A stretch of DNA of 27,980 nucleotides from positions 1-27,980 of the forward strand of contig NZGH01000037.1 of assembly GCA_002690875.1 (NCBI GenBank), written 5' to 3'. Positions 8,618 to 16,149 of this stretch are shown here, piece after piece (position 1 is the stretch's first letter; every line of letters starts with the position of its first letter). The translations under genes were made by a program, and so were the position numbers. The stretch comes from Rickettsiales bacterium. Its GTDB lineage: Bacteria > Pseudomonadota > Alphaproteobacteria > TMED127. The notes beneath the pieces were generated by a model. The model worked only from the letters and a program-made list of their open reading frames with translations, did no database searches and was not told where the DNA came from.

Positions 8618-9471
8618 AAATCTTCGAAAATAAATTTAAGTTTTTTCTTGGTAGACTTTTCTATATTTTCTATATTAGTTATTAAGGAATTTTTTGATAT
8701 ATTTTTTATTTTTTCATCACAACTAATTTTTTCTATTTTTGAAAACTCTTCTATTAACTTGAATGCATTGTTGGAATTTTGGTTCATAGTAGTAACTATC
8801 TGATCAACAGTCACGGAATCGTGCTGAGGGTGCCAACAGTCAAAGTCCGTAACCATAGATATTGTAGCATAACATATGCCTGCCTCTCTGGCTAATTTTG
8901 CTTCAGGCATATTTGTCATTCCAATAATATCACAACCCCAAGATCTAAAAAGATTTGACTCTGCGAGTGAAGAAAATTGAGGTCCTTCTATACAAATATA
9001 GGTACCATTAGAATGAAAATTTAGTTTTAATTTCTTTAAATTGCTTACAGAAATTTTTCTTAAGTTTTCACAAACTGGAGAAGACATTGAAACGTGAGAA
9101 ATGCAATCGTCATCAAAAAAAGTTTTTTTTCTTAAATAAGTATTATCTATAAATTGGTCAACTACAACAAAGTCTCCTGGTTTATAGTCCTCTCTAAGAC
9201 TTCCAACTGCTGATAAAGAAATAATATTCTGCACACCCAATTTTTTCAAACATTCTATATTAGCTCTATAATTAATTTTTGAGGGAGAAATATTGTGATT
9301 AATTCCATGTCTTGGCAGAAAAGCAATTGACTTTCCATTTAAAGATCCCACACACACTTTCCATGAAGGCTTGCCAAAAGAAGATTTTACAGTTTTCCAT
9401 TTTATTTTTTTGAGATTTGGAATTTTGTAAAGACCACTTCCACCAATGAAAGCGAGTTCAATTTCACTCAT
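8614..9471 (-). CDS. mtnP: S-methyl-5'-thioadenosine phosphorylase
   Basis: This 285-residue purine nucleoside phosphorylase-family protein splits MTA, a by-product of polyamine and other SAM-dependent chemistry, into adenine and 5-methylthioribose-1-phosphate. It has the phosphate-binding IGGSGLY near residues 9-15, the PRHG...NHNISPSKINYRANI block, ICIEGPQFSSLAES, and MTNMPEAKLAREAGICYA. The late motif VTDFDCW followed by HDSVTVDQ matches MTAP enzymes rather than PNPs. Start is secure from the conserved N-terminal strand. It lies four bases after petC. The petABC-mtnP order is common in Alphaproteobacteria, where apt often follows; here mtnA and an aldolase take that place. Confidence 0.94.
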   Translation of the reverse strand: MSEIELAFIGGSGLYKIPNLKKIKWKTVKSSFGKPSWKVCVGSLNGKSIAFLPRHGINHNISPSKINYRANIECLKKLGVQNIISLSAVGSLREDYKPGDFVVVDQFIDNTYLRKKTFFDDDCISHVSMSSPVCENLRKISVSNLKKLKLNFHSNGTYICIEGPQFSSLAESNLFRSWGCDIIGMTNMPEAKLAREAGICYATISMVTDFDCWHPQHDSVTVDQIVTTMNQNSNNAFKLIEEFSKIEKISCDEKIKNISKNSLITNIENIEKSTKKKLKFIFEDL

Positions 9472-9475
9472 AAGT

Positions 9476-10246
9476 CTAGTCTAAATCCTTCCAGACTTTT
9501 CTTTTTACTCCAAGTAACATAATTGTAATTAAAACCAGGAAAAATATTGTTTTAACACCTAGACTTTTTCTTTCTTCCAATTCAGGTTCAGCTGTCCAAG
9601 CAAGGAAGGAAGTAACATCTTTTGCTACTTGAGAGTGTGTTGCCTCGGTTCCGTCATCATATTCAACGATATCATCCATAATTGGTGAGGGCATCGCAAT
9701 TTGTTTTCCAGGATAAAATATATTATAGTACATTCCCTCACTTGCTTCATAGTCTTCCGGAAAATCTTTATAACCGTTTAGCAGACTATAAAGATAATCA
9801 GCACCACCCGTTCTAGCTTTTACAATAAGAGAAAGATCTGGCGGATGGGCTCCATTATTTGCACTTCTAGCTTCATTATCATTTACATATGGACCAACAA
9901 ATTTATCACTTGGAAGTGCTTCTCTTTGAAACATTTCTCCTTCGTCGTTCGGACCATCAGTAATCTCATATTCACCAGCAATTGATTTAATTTCATCATT
10001 TGAAAATCCTATGTCTTTTAAGTCTCTATATGATATATGTCTTATTCCATGGCAAGCGGCGCAAACCTCTCTATAAACTTTAAACCCCCTCTGAAGAGCT
10101 GTATTATCAAATCTTCCGAAAATTCCATTAAACGGCCATTTCTGTTCCATTAAATCAACTTTTGGACCAGCAGAAAAAACTGAAAGAGGAAATAGGGCAA
10201 TTAAAAGTATAAATAAATTATGTAAATTACTTCGCATAACTTTCAT
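9476..10246 (-). CDS. petC: Cytochrome c1 of the bc1 complex
   Basis: This is the membrane-anchored c-type haem subunit of ubiquinol-cytochrome c reductase. Counting from the Met at 10246 the protein has 256 residues. A Sec signal peptide ends near VFSA, the haem-binding CAACH is at C62/C65/H66, and the sixth ligand is probably Met185 in QIAMPSP. A single C-terminal transmembrane anchor (about 20 hydrophobic residues) precedes a basic tail. The frame stays open upstream to 10306, but that extension lies inside petB and would put a non-signal segment first, so I chose 10246; 10237 is an alternative. The gene overlaps the petB end by 20 bases and is followed four bases later by mtnP. Confidence 0.93.
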   Translation of the reverse strand: MKVMRSNLHNLFILLIALFPLSVFSAGPKVDLMEQKWPFNGIFGRFDNTALQRGFKVYREVCAACHGIRHISYRDLKDIGFSNDEIKSIAGEYEITDGPNDEGEMFQREALPSDKFVGPYVNDNEARSANNGAHPPDLSLIVKARTGGADYLYSLLNGYKDFPEDYEASEGMYYNIFYPGKQIAMPSPIMDDIVEYDDGTEATHSQVAKDVTSFLAWTAEPELEERKSLGVKTIFFLVLITIMLLGVKRKVWKDLD

Positions 10247-11477
10247 TAATATCTTTGTCAAATTTTTTAGACAAAACAGCGGCTGATATGCTAGATGGCA
10301 ATTCATTTACTTTTTCAAAGCGTGAGAGCAAAGGCATTATAACTAAGAAAAACGAAAAATAGTATAATGACGCAATTCTGGAAATTAAAACATATACTCC
10401 TTCTGCCGGCATTGCACCAACCCATCCTAGAACTATGCAGTTAATGAAAAATAACCAATAAAATTGCTTGTAAAAAGGCCTAAAAGTGGCGCTTCTTACT
10501 TTATGCTTGTCTAGCCAAGGAAGAAGGAAGAGTACTAAGACCGCAGCGAACATTAACAAGACACCTGTTAACTTGTCAGGTACAGCTCTCAAAATTGCAT
10601 AGAATGGGAGAAAATACCATTCTGGAACGATATGAGCAGGCGTTTGTAGAGGGTTAGCTGGAATATAGTTATCTGGGTGACCCAAGAAGTTTGGAGCAAA
10701 AAATACTAAAGCAGCATAAATTATTAAAAACACTCCCAAACCAAAGTAGTCTTTCACAGTATAATATGGATGAAAAGGTATAGTATCTCCTGATGATTTA
10801 ACGTCTACACCTGTTGGATTGTTAGAACCAAATTGGTGAAGCGCAACTAAGTGCAGTGCAACAACACCTACAATTGCAAATGGTAGAAGATAGTGTAAGA
10901 CAAAAAATCTACTCAATGTTGGGTTATCTACAGAGAATCCTCCCCATAAAAAAGTTACAATATAGTCCCCAATTACAGGAAAGGCAGAAAATAGATTGGT
11001 TATAACAGTTGCTCCCCAAAAACTCATTTGTCCCCATGGAAGTACATAACCCATGAAAGCAGTAGCCATCATCAGCAATAAGATAACCACTCCAAGCATC
11101 CATAAAATTTCCCTTGGGTATTTGTAGGATCCATAATAAAGTCCTCTAAATATATGAATATAAACGATTATGAAGAACATCGATGCTCCATTCATGTGAA
11201 TGTATCTTAGAAGCCATCCGTTATTAACATCTCTCATTATTCTCTCAACACTATCAAATGCAATATCAGTGTTAGCCGTGTACTGCATGGCTAAAAGAAT
11301 ACCTGTTACAATCATGATTACTAAAGTAATTCCAGCCAAGGAGCCAAAATTCCAGAAATAATTAAGATTTTTAGGTGTTGGATAGTCTCTTAAATTGTTA
11401 TTAATAAAAGTAAATACAGGAAGTCTTTTATCTATCCATGATGTTATACCTTTTTTATTATTTTCTTGATTCTCCAT
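10227..11477 (-). CDS. petB: Cytochrome b of the bc1 complex
   Basis: This 416-residue polytopic protein is the quinone-binding core of complex III. The two b haems are ligated by His94/His108 and His195/His209, each pair 14 apart, as in bc1 rather than b6f. The Qo-site PEWY motif is at 285-288, within [17 protein letters not shown]. It is an unsplit cytochrome b, with about eight transmembrane segments expected. It begins three bases after petA and overlaps petC. Length fits alphaproteobacterial homologues. The protein is less lysine-rich and better conserved than its neighbours, as expected for a membrane core enzyme. Confidence 0.97.
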   Translation of the reverse strand: MENQENNKKGITSWIDKRLPVFTFINNNLRDYPTPKNLNYFWNFGSLAGITLVIMIVTGILLAMQYTANTDIAFDSVERIMRDVNNGWLLRYIHMNGASMFFIIVYIHIFRGLYYGSYKYPREILWMLGVVILLLMMATAFMGYVLPWGQMSFWGATVITNLFSAFPVIGDYIVTFLWGGFSVDNPTLSRFFVLHYLLPFAIVGVVALHLVALHQFGSNNPTGVDVKSSGDTIPFHPYYTVKDYFGLGVFLIIYAALVFFAPNFLGHPDNYIPANPLQTPAHIVPEWYFLPFYAILRAVPDKLTGVLLMFAAVLVLFLLPWLDKHKVRSATFRPFYKQFYWLFFINCIVLGWVGAMPAEGVYVLISRIASLYYFSFFLVIMPLLSRFEKVNELPSSISAAVLSKKFDKDINESYAK

Positions 11478-11480
11478 ATT

Positions 11481-12038
11481 TTAACCTATTCTAATAATAT
11501 CGTCACTGACAAACTCATAAGGGGGAATCTCAAGATTAAGTGGAGCAGGTCCTTTTCTTATTCTTCCAGAAGTATCGTAATGAGATCCATGGCATGGACA
11601 AAACCAACCTCCATATTCACCCTTACTGTCTCCAATTTTTTGACCTAATGGAACACAGCCTAAGTGAGAGCATACGCCAACAACAACTAACCATTTTTGT
11701 TTTTTAACTCTTGATTCATCTGATTCTCTGTGAGGAAGATCTTCAACCGAGACATTATTTGCCGAGTTAATTTCAGATTTTGATCTGTGTCTTATAAAAA
11801 TCGGTTTGCCTCTCCACATAACAGTTAAACTTTGGCCTTCCTCAAGAGGAGAAAGGTCTACTTCAGTTGTAGACAGAGCTAGTACGTCCTTGCTAGGGTT
11901 CATTGTATCAATTAATGACCAAGCAAAAGCACCACCGCCAGCAATTGCTAAACCTGTTGTGGTGATGAAAAGAAAATCTCTTTTTTCTTCATCAACAGAA
12001 GTGGGTTTATTCTTTGTAGTTGTATTCAATTCTTTCAT
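11481..12038 (-). CDS. petA: Rieske iron-sulfur subunit of the bc1 complex
   Basis: This 185-residue [2Fe-2S] protein passes electrons from ubiquinol to cytochrome c1. Rieske box 1 is CSHLGC (C123, H125, C128) and box 2 is CPCHGSH (C147, C149, H150); C123/H125/C147/H150 bind the cluster and C128/C149 form the stabilising disulfide. A single N-terminal transmembrane segment (about 23-42) anchors it. Rieske subunits are exported by Tat with an uncleaved signal, normally an RRxFL motif. Here it reads KRDFL (K19-R20), a Lys-Arg variant. First gene of the pet-mtn operon, divergent from hemF with a 58-base gap. Confidence 0.96.
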   Translation of the reverse strand: MKELNTTTKNKPTSVDEEKRDFLFITTTGLAIAGGGAFAWSLIDTMNPSKDVLALSTTEVDLSPLEEGQSLTVMWRGKPIFIRHRSKSEINSANNVSVEDLPHRESDESRVKKQKWLVVVGVCSHLGCVPLGQKIGDSKGEYGGWFCPCHGSHYDTSGRIRKGPAPLNLEIPPYEFVSDDIIRIG

Positions 12039-12096
12039 TATAATATAATATTTTAATTCATATGATATTAATATAAAAATAAAAAAATTTAAAACA
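12039..12096. promoter_or_regulatory. Divergent intergenic region between petA and hemF
   Basis: These 58 bases are the only space from which both the minus-strand pet-mtn operon and plus-strand hemF could be started. The stretch is almost pure A/T, with several TATAAT-like words (for example TATGAT at 12061-12066 on the plus strand), so no single -35/-10 pair can be chosen by eye. Coupling of haem synthesis and bc1 expression through a shared promoter region is a reasonable inference only. Confidence 0.35.
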
Positions 12097-12942
12097 ATGA
12101 AAAAAATTGATGAAAAAAAAAGGCTTTCTAGTCAATGGTTTAAAAGACTTAGAGACAAAATTTGTCAAGAAATAGAAAAATTTGAGTATTCAGGGAAAAA
12201 ATTTAAAAAAAAAAAGTGGAATAGAGATGCCAAAGGAACAAATGCTCTAGGGGGCGGTGAAATGAGTGTTTTAAGAGGCGAGACTTTTGAAAAAGCAGGT
12301 GTGAATATATCTACTGTTTTTGGTCCTATTTCAGATGAACTTAAAGGCAAAATTCCAGGTTCAAATAATACTAAAAATTTTTGGGCCTCGGGTATTTCTG
12401 TTGTGATCCATCCTAATTCTCCAAAAATTCCAGCTATTCATATGAATACTAGGTTTATAGTTACCGAGAAAAATTGGTTTGGAGGTGGAACAGATATTAC
12501 TCCAAATAACTTAAAATCTTCTAATTCTATTAAATTAGCAAATTACTTTCATAATGAACTTAAAGATATATGTGAAAAATACAAAAAGGGAAGTTATATC
12601 AAATACAAAAACTGGTGCGATGAATATTTTTTTCTACCTCACAGAAATGAGCCAAGAGGTTTAGGAGGAATATTTTATGATTATTTAGACTCGAAAAATT
12701 GGCAATCAGATTTCTCTTTTACAAAAGATGTCGGACAAACCTTTTTAAATTCTTACATTAACATTACAAAAAAAACAATAAATTTAAAATGGAACGAGTC
12801 AGATAAAAATTTACAATCACTGAGGAGATCTAGGTACACAGAATTTAATTTACTTCATGATAGAGGCACAAAGTTCGGCTTACAGACAAACGGAAATGTT
12901 GACGCAATTTTTATGTCTTTACCCCCCAGAACTGGGTGGTAG
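12097..12942 (+). CDS. hemF: Oxygen-dependent coproporphyrinogen III oxidase
   Basis: This 281-residue enzyme decarboxylates coproporphyrinogen III to protoporphyrinogen IX with O2, indicating aerobic haem synthesis. Conserved blocks are present in order: GGGEMSVLRGETFEKAGVN (52-70), SVVIHP with His105, AIHMNTR with His115, WFGGGTDITP (127-136), and PHRNEPRGLGGIFYDYL with His182 (181-197). A C-terminal RYTEFNLLHDRGTKFGLQT segment follows. The protein stops shortly after LPP, so the C-terminal tail seen in longer homologues is missing. No Shine-Dalgarno is visible before the ATG. The last 24 bases overlap the end of cca on the other strand. Confidence 0.95.
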   Translation: MKKIDEKKRLSSQWFKRLRDKICQEIEKFEYSGKKFKKKKWNRDAKGTNALGGGEMSVLRGETFEKAGVNISTVFGPISDELKGKIPGSNNTKNFWASGISVVIHPNSPKIPAIHMNTRFIVTEKNWFGGGTDITPNNLKSSNSIKLANYFHNELKDICEKYKKGSYIKYKNWCDEYFFLPHRNEPRGLGGIFYDYLDSKNWQSDFSFTKDVGQTFLNSYINITKKTINLKWNESDKNLQSLRRSRYTEFNLLHDRGTKFGLQTNGNVDAIFMSLPPRTGW

Positions 12943-14154
12943 GAATTTTACAGCAAACTTAATACACTGGTTTTTTAGAGGATGAAAATTATTCTCAACC
13001 CACCATTTCTTTGTTTCTATCAAAGCATTCCCAATCTTTTTTCCTTCTTTAAAACCAACTTTTTTTAAATCAACACCACTGATAGGAAATCTCCTTTTTT
13101 TAAATTTCTGGATTTCTTTGAAAAGCTTTAGGAATTCTACTTTTGTAATTTTTTTTTTTACTGTAGCAAATATAATATGGTCTATGACCAATCCTTTATC
13201 AATTTCATAGAGTAAAAATAAAAGATTTTTTATTGAAAAATTTTTATCATCAATTTTATTATTTATTCTTTGTTGACTTTTTCTATCTAAATGCCTGAAG
13301 AAATTAAATTTTTTTACCTCTCTTTTTCTAGTTAAATATTTAACTCTTCTTTCAAACGAAACATCATCTATCATCCTTTCTAATCTACAAAGAGTTATAA
13401 AACCATTAAAATCAAACTTACAGCCAAGTGATAATTCAAGAAACTTTCCTATTTTTTTTTGTATAGAAAGTAATTCAAAGTTACTTAGAGTTAATATTTT
13501 TCTTAATTCATCAATTCTCCTTTCAAATGACAATGAAAGTATTTTTTTTTTAAATTTCTCGCAGACTTCTAGATCATTAAAGTCAAATTTATTTGAATAA
13601 AAAATTGAAAATCTTATAAATCTCAATATTCTTAGAAAATCTTCTTTGATTCTTTTTTCTGTATTACCAATAAACTTTACAATAGGATATTTCCCAGTCA
13701 AATCTTTTAATCCACCTTGAGGATCTGTTAAATGTCCCTTAGTATCACAATAAATAGAATTAATTGTAAAATCTCTTCTTTTTGAGTCTTCTAATAAATT
13801 CGGAAAAAATTTAACTTTAGCTTTTCTTCCAAACGTCTGAACATCTTTTCTCATTGATGTTAAATCAAAACTATCTTGATCATCGTGAATTACAATTGAT
13901 CCATATTTAATACCAACTGATGAGAACCTGATTTTTTTTTTTTTAAAAATTTTTACTACCATTTCTATTGGTAAATCTGTTACTAAGTCAGGTGATGATG
14001 ATATTTTTTTTTCTAGTATTAAGCATCTCACTACCCCCCCTATTAAAAATAAATTTCCATGGTATAATTTTAAAATAAGTTCAATTTTTTTTATTTTTAA
14101 TAGTGGAAGCCCAATGTATTTTTGAACTTTACTAAAATTTTTAATTTTCATCAA
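12919..14154 (-). CDS. cca: CCA tRNA nucleotidyltransferase / poly(A) polymerase family protein
   Basis: This 411-residue class II nucleotidyltransferase adds or repairs the 3' CCA of tRNA. Recognisable blocks are LIGGVVR (37-43), SFDLTSMRKDV (94-104) with the third carboxylate probably D96, EDSKRRDFTIN (121-131), DPQGGLKDL, and RIKEDFLRILRFIRF. Two usually invariant residues differ: the GGxVRD aspartate is Cys44, and the first Asp of the catalytic DxD is Ser54 (SPD, with D56 kept). Either the enzyme tolerates this or activity is altered. The C-terminal half is divergent and lysine-rich. Its start overlaps the upstream DUF6111-like gene by 14 bases, and its end overlaps hemF. Family assignment is firm; catalytic competence is not. 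Confidence 0.85.
   Translation of the reverse strand: MMKIKNFSKVQKYIGLPLLKIKKIELILKLYHGNLFLIGGVVRCLILEKKISSSPDLVTDLPIEMVVKIFKKKKIRFSSVGIKYGSIVIHDDQDSFDLTSMRKDVQTFGRKAKVKFFPNLLEDSKRRDFTINSIYCDTKGHLTDPQGGLKDLTGKYPIVKFIGNTEKRIKEDFLRILRFIRFSIFYSNKFDFNDLEVCEKFKKKILSLSFERRIDELRKILTLSNFELLSIQKKIGKFLELSLGCKFDFNGFITLCRLERMIDDVSFERRVKYLTRKREVKKFNFFRHLDRKSQQRINNKIDDKNFSIKNLLFLLYEIDKGLVIDHIIFATVKKKITKVEFLKLFKEIQKFKKRRFPISGVDLKKVGFKEGKKIGNALIETKKWWVENNFHPLKNQCIKFAVKFLPPSSGG
12921..12940. terminator. Imperfect palindrome at the hemF/cca stop-codon overlap, possible bidirectional hairpin
   Basis: The sequence here is an inverted repeat of two 9-base arms around a central AA, with one mismatched position (ACCcCCCAG / CTGGGtGGT). 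It fills nearly all of the 24-base overlap of the two convergent genes. It could fold as a GC-rich hairpin with a four-base loop in either transcript. Neither side carries a clear run of U, so intrinsic termination is uncertain; it may act as a processing end or a weak terminator. Confidence 0.45.
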
Positions 14155-14371
14155 AATATCCAGGAATTACAATCTCACCGTCAAATTTTGGTGGATAATA
14201 TTTTTTTTCTGATTCATTTTTATTATTTATAAAAAAAACTACCAAACTTAAAAAAATTAAAAAAATAAATACTAAGTTTAAAAGAGAAGATCTTTTACTA
14301 ATTTTTTTTGTAAAAAAAAAAATTGATACAAAGATTAATAATGCAAAGATAAAAATTAATACTTTAACCAC
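14141..14371 (-). CDS. Small membrane protein, DUF6111-like
   Basis: This 76-residue protein has two predicted transmembrane helices (about 3-20 and 31-48), separated by a short basic loop and followed by a soluble tail with YYPPKFDGEIVIPGYF. The tail pattern (YxPP...DGxxxPG) and the position immediately upstream of cca match the DUF6111 family, which in many Alphaproteobacteria lies next to cca. No function is known. It overlaps cca by 14 bases, so the two are probably one transcription unit. Assignment is by pattern recognition and synteny only. Confidence 0.7.
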   Translation of the reverse strand: MVKVLIFIFALLIFVSIFFFTKKISKRSSLLNLVFIFLIFLSLVVFFINNKNESEKKYYPPKFDGEIVIPGYFDEN

Positions 14372-14451
14372 TTACCAAAAAATACTATGTTAATATTACT
14401 TTAATAAATTCTATGACCACCATTAAAATATTATAACAAGAAATTGATGAC
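14372..14451. promoter_or_regulatory. Divergent intergenic region between the DUF6111-like gene and the eipB homologue
   Basis: These 80 bases separate two divergently transcribed genes and must hold the promoters for both unless transcription enters from further away. Several AT-rich -10-like words are present (for example TATAAC at 14432-14437), but no convincing -35/-10 pair at proper spacing and no operator-like palindrome was seen. No clear Shine-Dalgarno precedes the eipB ATG. Confidence 0.3.
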
Positions 14452-15249
14452 ATGAGCACCTCAAGGATAATTTTTTTTTCTCTAATTCTAACTCTACTTT
14501 CTTACAAAGCATTTGCTTCAAAACTACTTTCCTATCAAAGTGAATACGAAATTAGTCTTGCTAATTCTGAAAAAATTCGATTACCTGGAAAAACGTATGT
14601 AAATGATGCCTCTGGACAACTTTTTATTGATTGGATAAATAATTGTCAAAATTCCTGGGTTTCTAATCAAAGAATGATGACTCGCTTTATAAACTCTCAT
14701 GGTGTTGGAACAGTTAGTGAAATTAACTACTCTATCAATGAAAAAGCAGATGGCTCAAATATGGATTTTGTTTTAGAAGTAAAAGAAGATGCTGAATTAA
14801 AGGAAAGAGTTTATGGTGAAGCTAGAATTAATAATAACTTAATAGTTAAGTTCCCAAAAACTGATAAAGAAGATCTAAACTTTTCAAAAGATGTAGTTTT
14901 TCCTCACCAATTTCTCGAAGAAATAATTTCAAATCTTTATTCCGATAAACGAATGCTTACTAAAAAAGTATACGAAGGTACAATACCAAACAAGTTTTTT
15001 AATATTTCTGTTTTTTTAACAGATGAAATTATTAAGGAATCTGATTTAAAGCTTCCTAAAGAAATTAACAATAAGTTTAAAAAAATTAGAATGTCTTATT
15101 ATCAAGACAACCAACAAATTCCAGTATTTGAGCAAACTATTAATTTAAACGATCAAGGAGTTGCAAACTTTTTCAGATATGACTACCCTGATTACTCTTT
15201 GATATTAAAATTAAAGAAGATCACATTAGTCAATTTAAATTGTGATTAA
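14452..15249 (+). CDS. eipB: EipB-family periplasmic cell-envelope integrity protein (DUF1849)
   Basis: This 265-residue protein begins with a Sec signal peptide ending near AFA (residues 1-22), so the mature protein should be periplasmic. The body fits DUF1849: an early YEISLA strand, a GQLFIDWINNCQNSW segment with Cys65, a central VFPHQFLEEI motif, VYEGTIPN, and a terminal LILKLKKITLVNLNCD with Cys264. In Brucella EipB, two cysteines so placed form a disulfide that stabilises a beta-spiral fold needed for envelope stress resistance. I infer the same fold here from spacing and pattern. The gene converges with the next one, and their ends overlap by 15 bases with no terminator. Confidence 0.8.
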   Translation: MSTSRIIFFSLILTLLSYKAFASKLLSYQSEYEISLANSEKIRLPGKTYVNDASGQLFIDWINNCQNSWVSNQRMMTRFINSHGVGTVSEINYSINEKADGSNMDFVLEVKEDAELKERVYGEARINNNLIVKFPKTDKEDLNFSKDVVFPHQFLEEIISNLYSDKRMLTKKVYEGTIPNKFFNISVFLTDEIIKESDLKLPKEINNKFKKIRMSYYQDNQQIPVFEQTINLNDQGVANFFRYDYPDYSLILKLKKITLVNLNCD

Positions 15250-15960
15250 TTTAACTCTTTTGGAATTAATTAGACAGAATTTCTCAATACTTCTTTTAAG
15301 CTTTAACTCCATTTTCTTATCATTACTTATGGAAATAAAAATAGTATTAGGTGCAGTTCTGTTTATTACAACAGGACAGTTAATCTTTATATTTTTTGTC
15401 TTTAAATAGTTTTTTATTTCTTTCAAGTAAACAATATTTGTCTTATTGAAAGACTGAAACTGAGTAAAAATTACGGTTTTTTTTTTTGATAAGTAAGTCT
15501 CTATCTCACTCACCAAAACATATTTTAAAGAAATTTTCTTACTTTTTTTATTCTTTAGTAAACCATTATCAGGATCCAAAAAAATGATATCTTTTTTTTT
15601 GAAAAAATTTAATGAATCATCCAACCATTTTTCTCTATTAAATATCGGTATTTTTTTGTTATAGAAACTTACATATTGATTTAAATGAGTTTTTTTTGTG
15701 AAGATTGTAATATTTCTAAATTTTTCTGATTTTAATCTAACACATTCTTCATAAATTTTTCTATCAATAGTTTTAAATTCATTTTTTTGAAGAAAATATC
15801 TTTTTTCTCCATCTTTTTTGCTTACTTCCTTTTCTCCTATTTTTTTTGGATCTACTAAATACCAGTTAAGACCAATTTTCTTTTTAAAAAAAATACTTAA
15901 AAACTTTACAAAAATAAATTTTTGAAAGTCATGAATATCACCTAAATATCTTTGTTGCAT
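15235..15960 (-). CDS. Uncharacterised protein with GDIHDFQKF and FLDPDNGL motifs
   Basis: I do not know a function. Counting from the Met at 15960 (241 residues), the protein opens MQQRYLGDIHDFQKF, has IGLNWYLVDP near residue 30, a REKWLDDSLNFF helix, FLDPDNGL at about 127-134 and a following KYVLVSEIETYL. These features recur in a sporadically distributed family of hypothetical proteins. The hydrophobic strand ending in DPDxGL resembles motif IV of SAM-dependent methyltransferases (DPPY-like), so a Rossmann-type enzyme is possible, but no glycine-rich SAM loop is evident. The frame is open to 16014, but family-like sequence begins at 15960, so I prefer that start. No Shine-Dalgarno. Its end overlaps eipB. 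Confidence 0.65.
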   Translation of the reverse strand: MQQRYLGDIHDFQKFIFVKFLSIFFKKKIGLNWYLVDPKKIGEKEVSKKDGEKRYFLQKNEFKTIDRKIYEECVRLKSEKFRNITIFTKKTHLNQYVSFYNKKIPIFNREKWLDDSLNFFKKKDIIFLDPDNGLLKNKKSKKISLKYVLVSEIETYLSKKKTVIFTQFQSFNKTNIVYLKEIKNYLKTKNIKINCPVVINRTAPNTIFISISNDKKMELKLKRSIEKFCLINSKRVKLITI

Positions 15961-16085
15961 AATTTTTATACTATGATTAATTATTAGGCAATAATTATAA
16001 ACTAAATTTGGCAAAAAAAATATATTTTTAATTATTAAAAAAAATTAATCAATAATTTCAATTAACTAATAGTATTTATGATAGT

Positions 16086-16103
16086 TTGGCATCATTTATG
16101 CAT
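16086..16103 (+). promoter_or_regulatory. Sigma-54-like -24/-12 promoter upstream of amt
   Basis: TTGGCA begins at 16086 and ATGCAT at 16098, giving GG (16088-16089) and GC (16100-16101) exactly ten bases apart, the invariant spacing of RpoN promoters (consensus TGGCAC-N5-TTGCW). It lies about 50 bases before the amt start, as expected for a nitrogen-regulated transporter. The weaknesses are that the match is not perfect around -12 and no upstream NtrC-type dyad was found. A sigma-70 reading, with TTGGCA as -35 and TATATT (16113-16118) as -10, has a 21-base spacer, which is too long. Confidence 0.45.
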
Positions 16104-16149
16104 ATCAGTTAGTATATTAATTTTTATTTATTAAATAAGGGAGAAAATT

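Noticed and set aside
10247..10306. Longer N terminus for cytochrome c1
   Set aside because: The extra 20 residues lie inside the petB coding sequence and do not look like a signal peptide; the signal peptide starts at the Met at 10246 or 10237.
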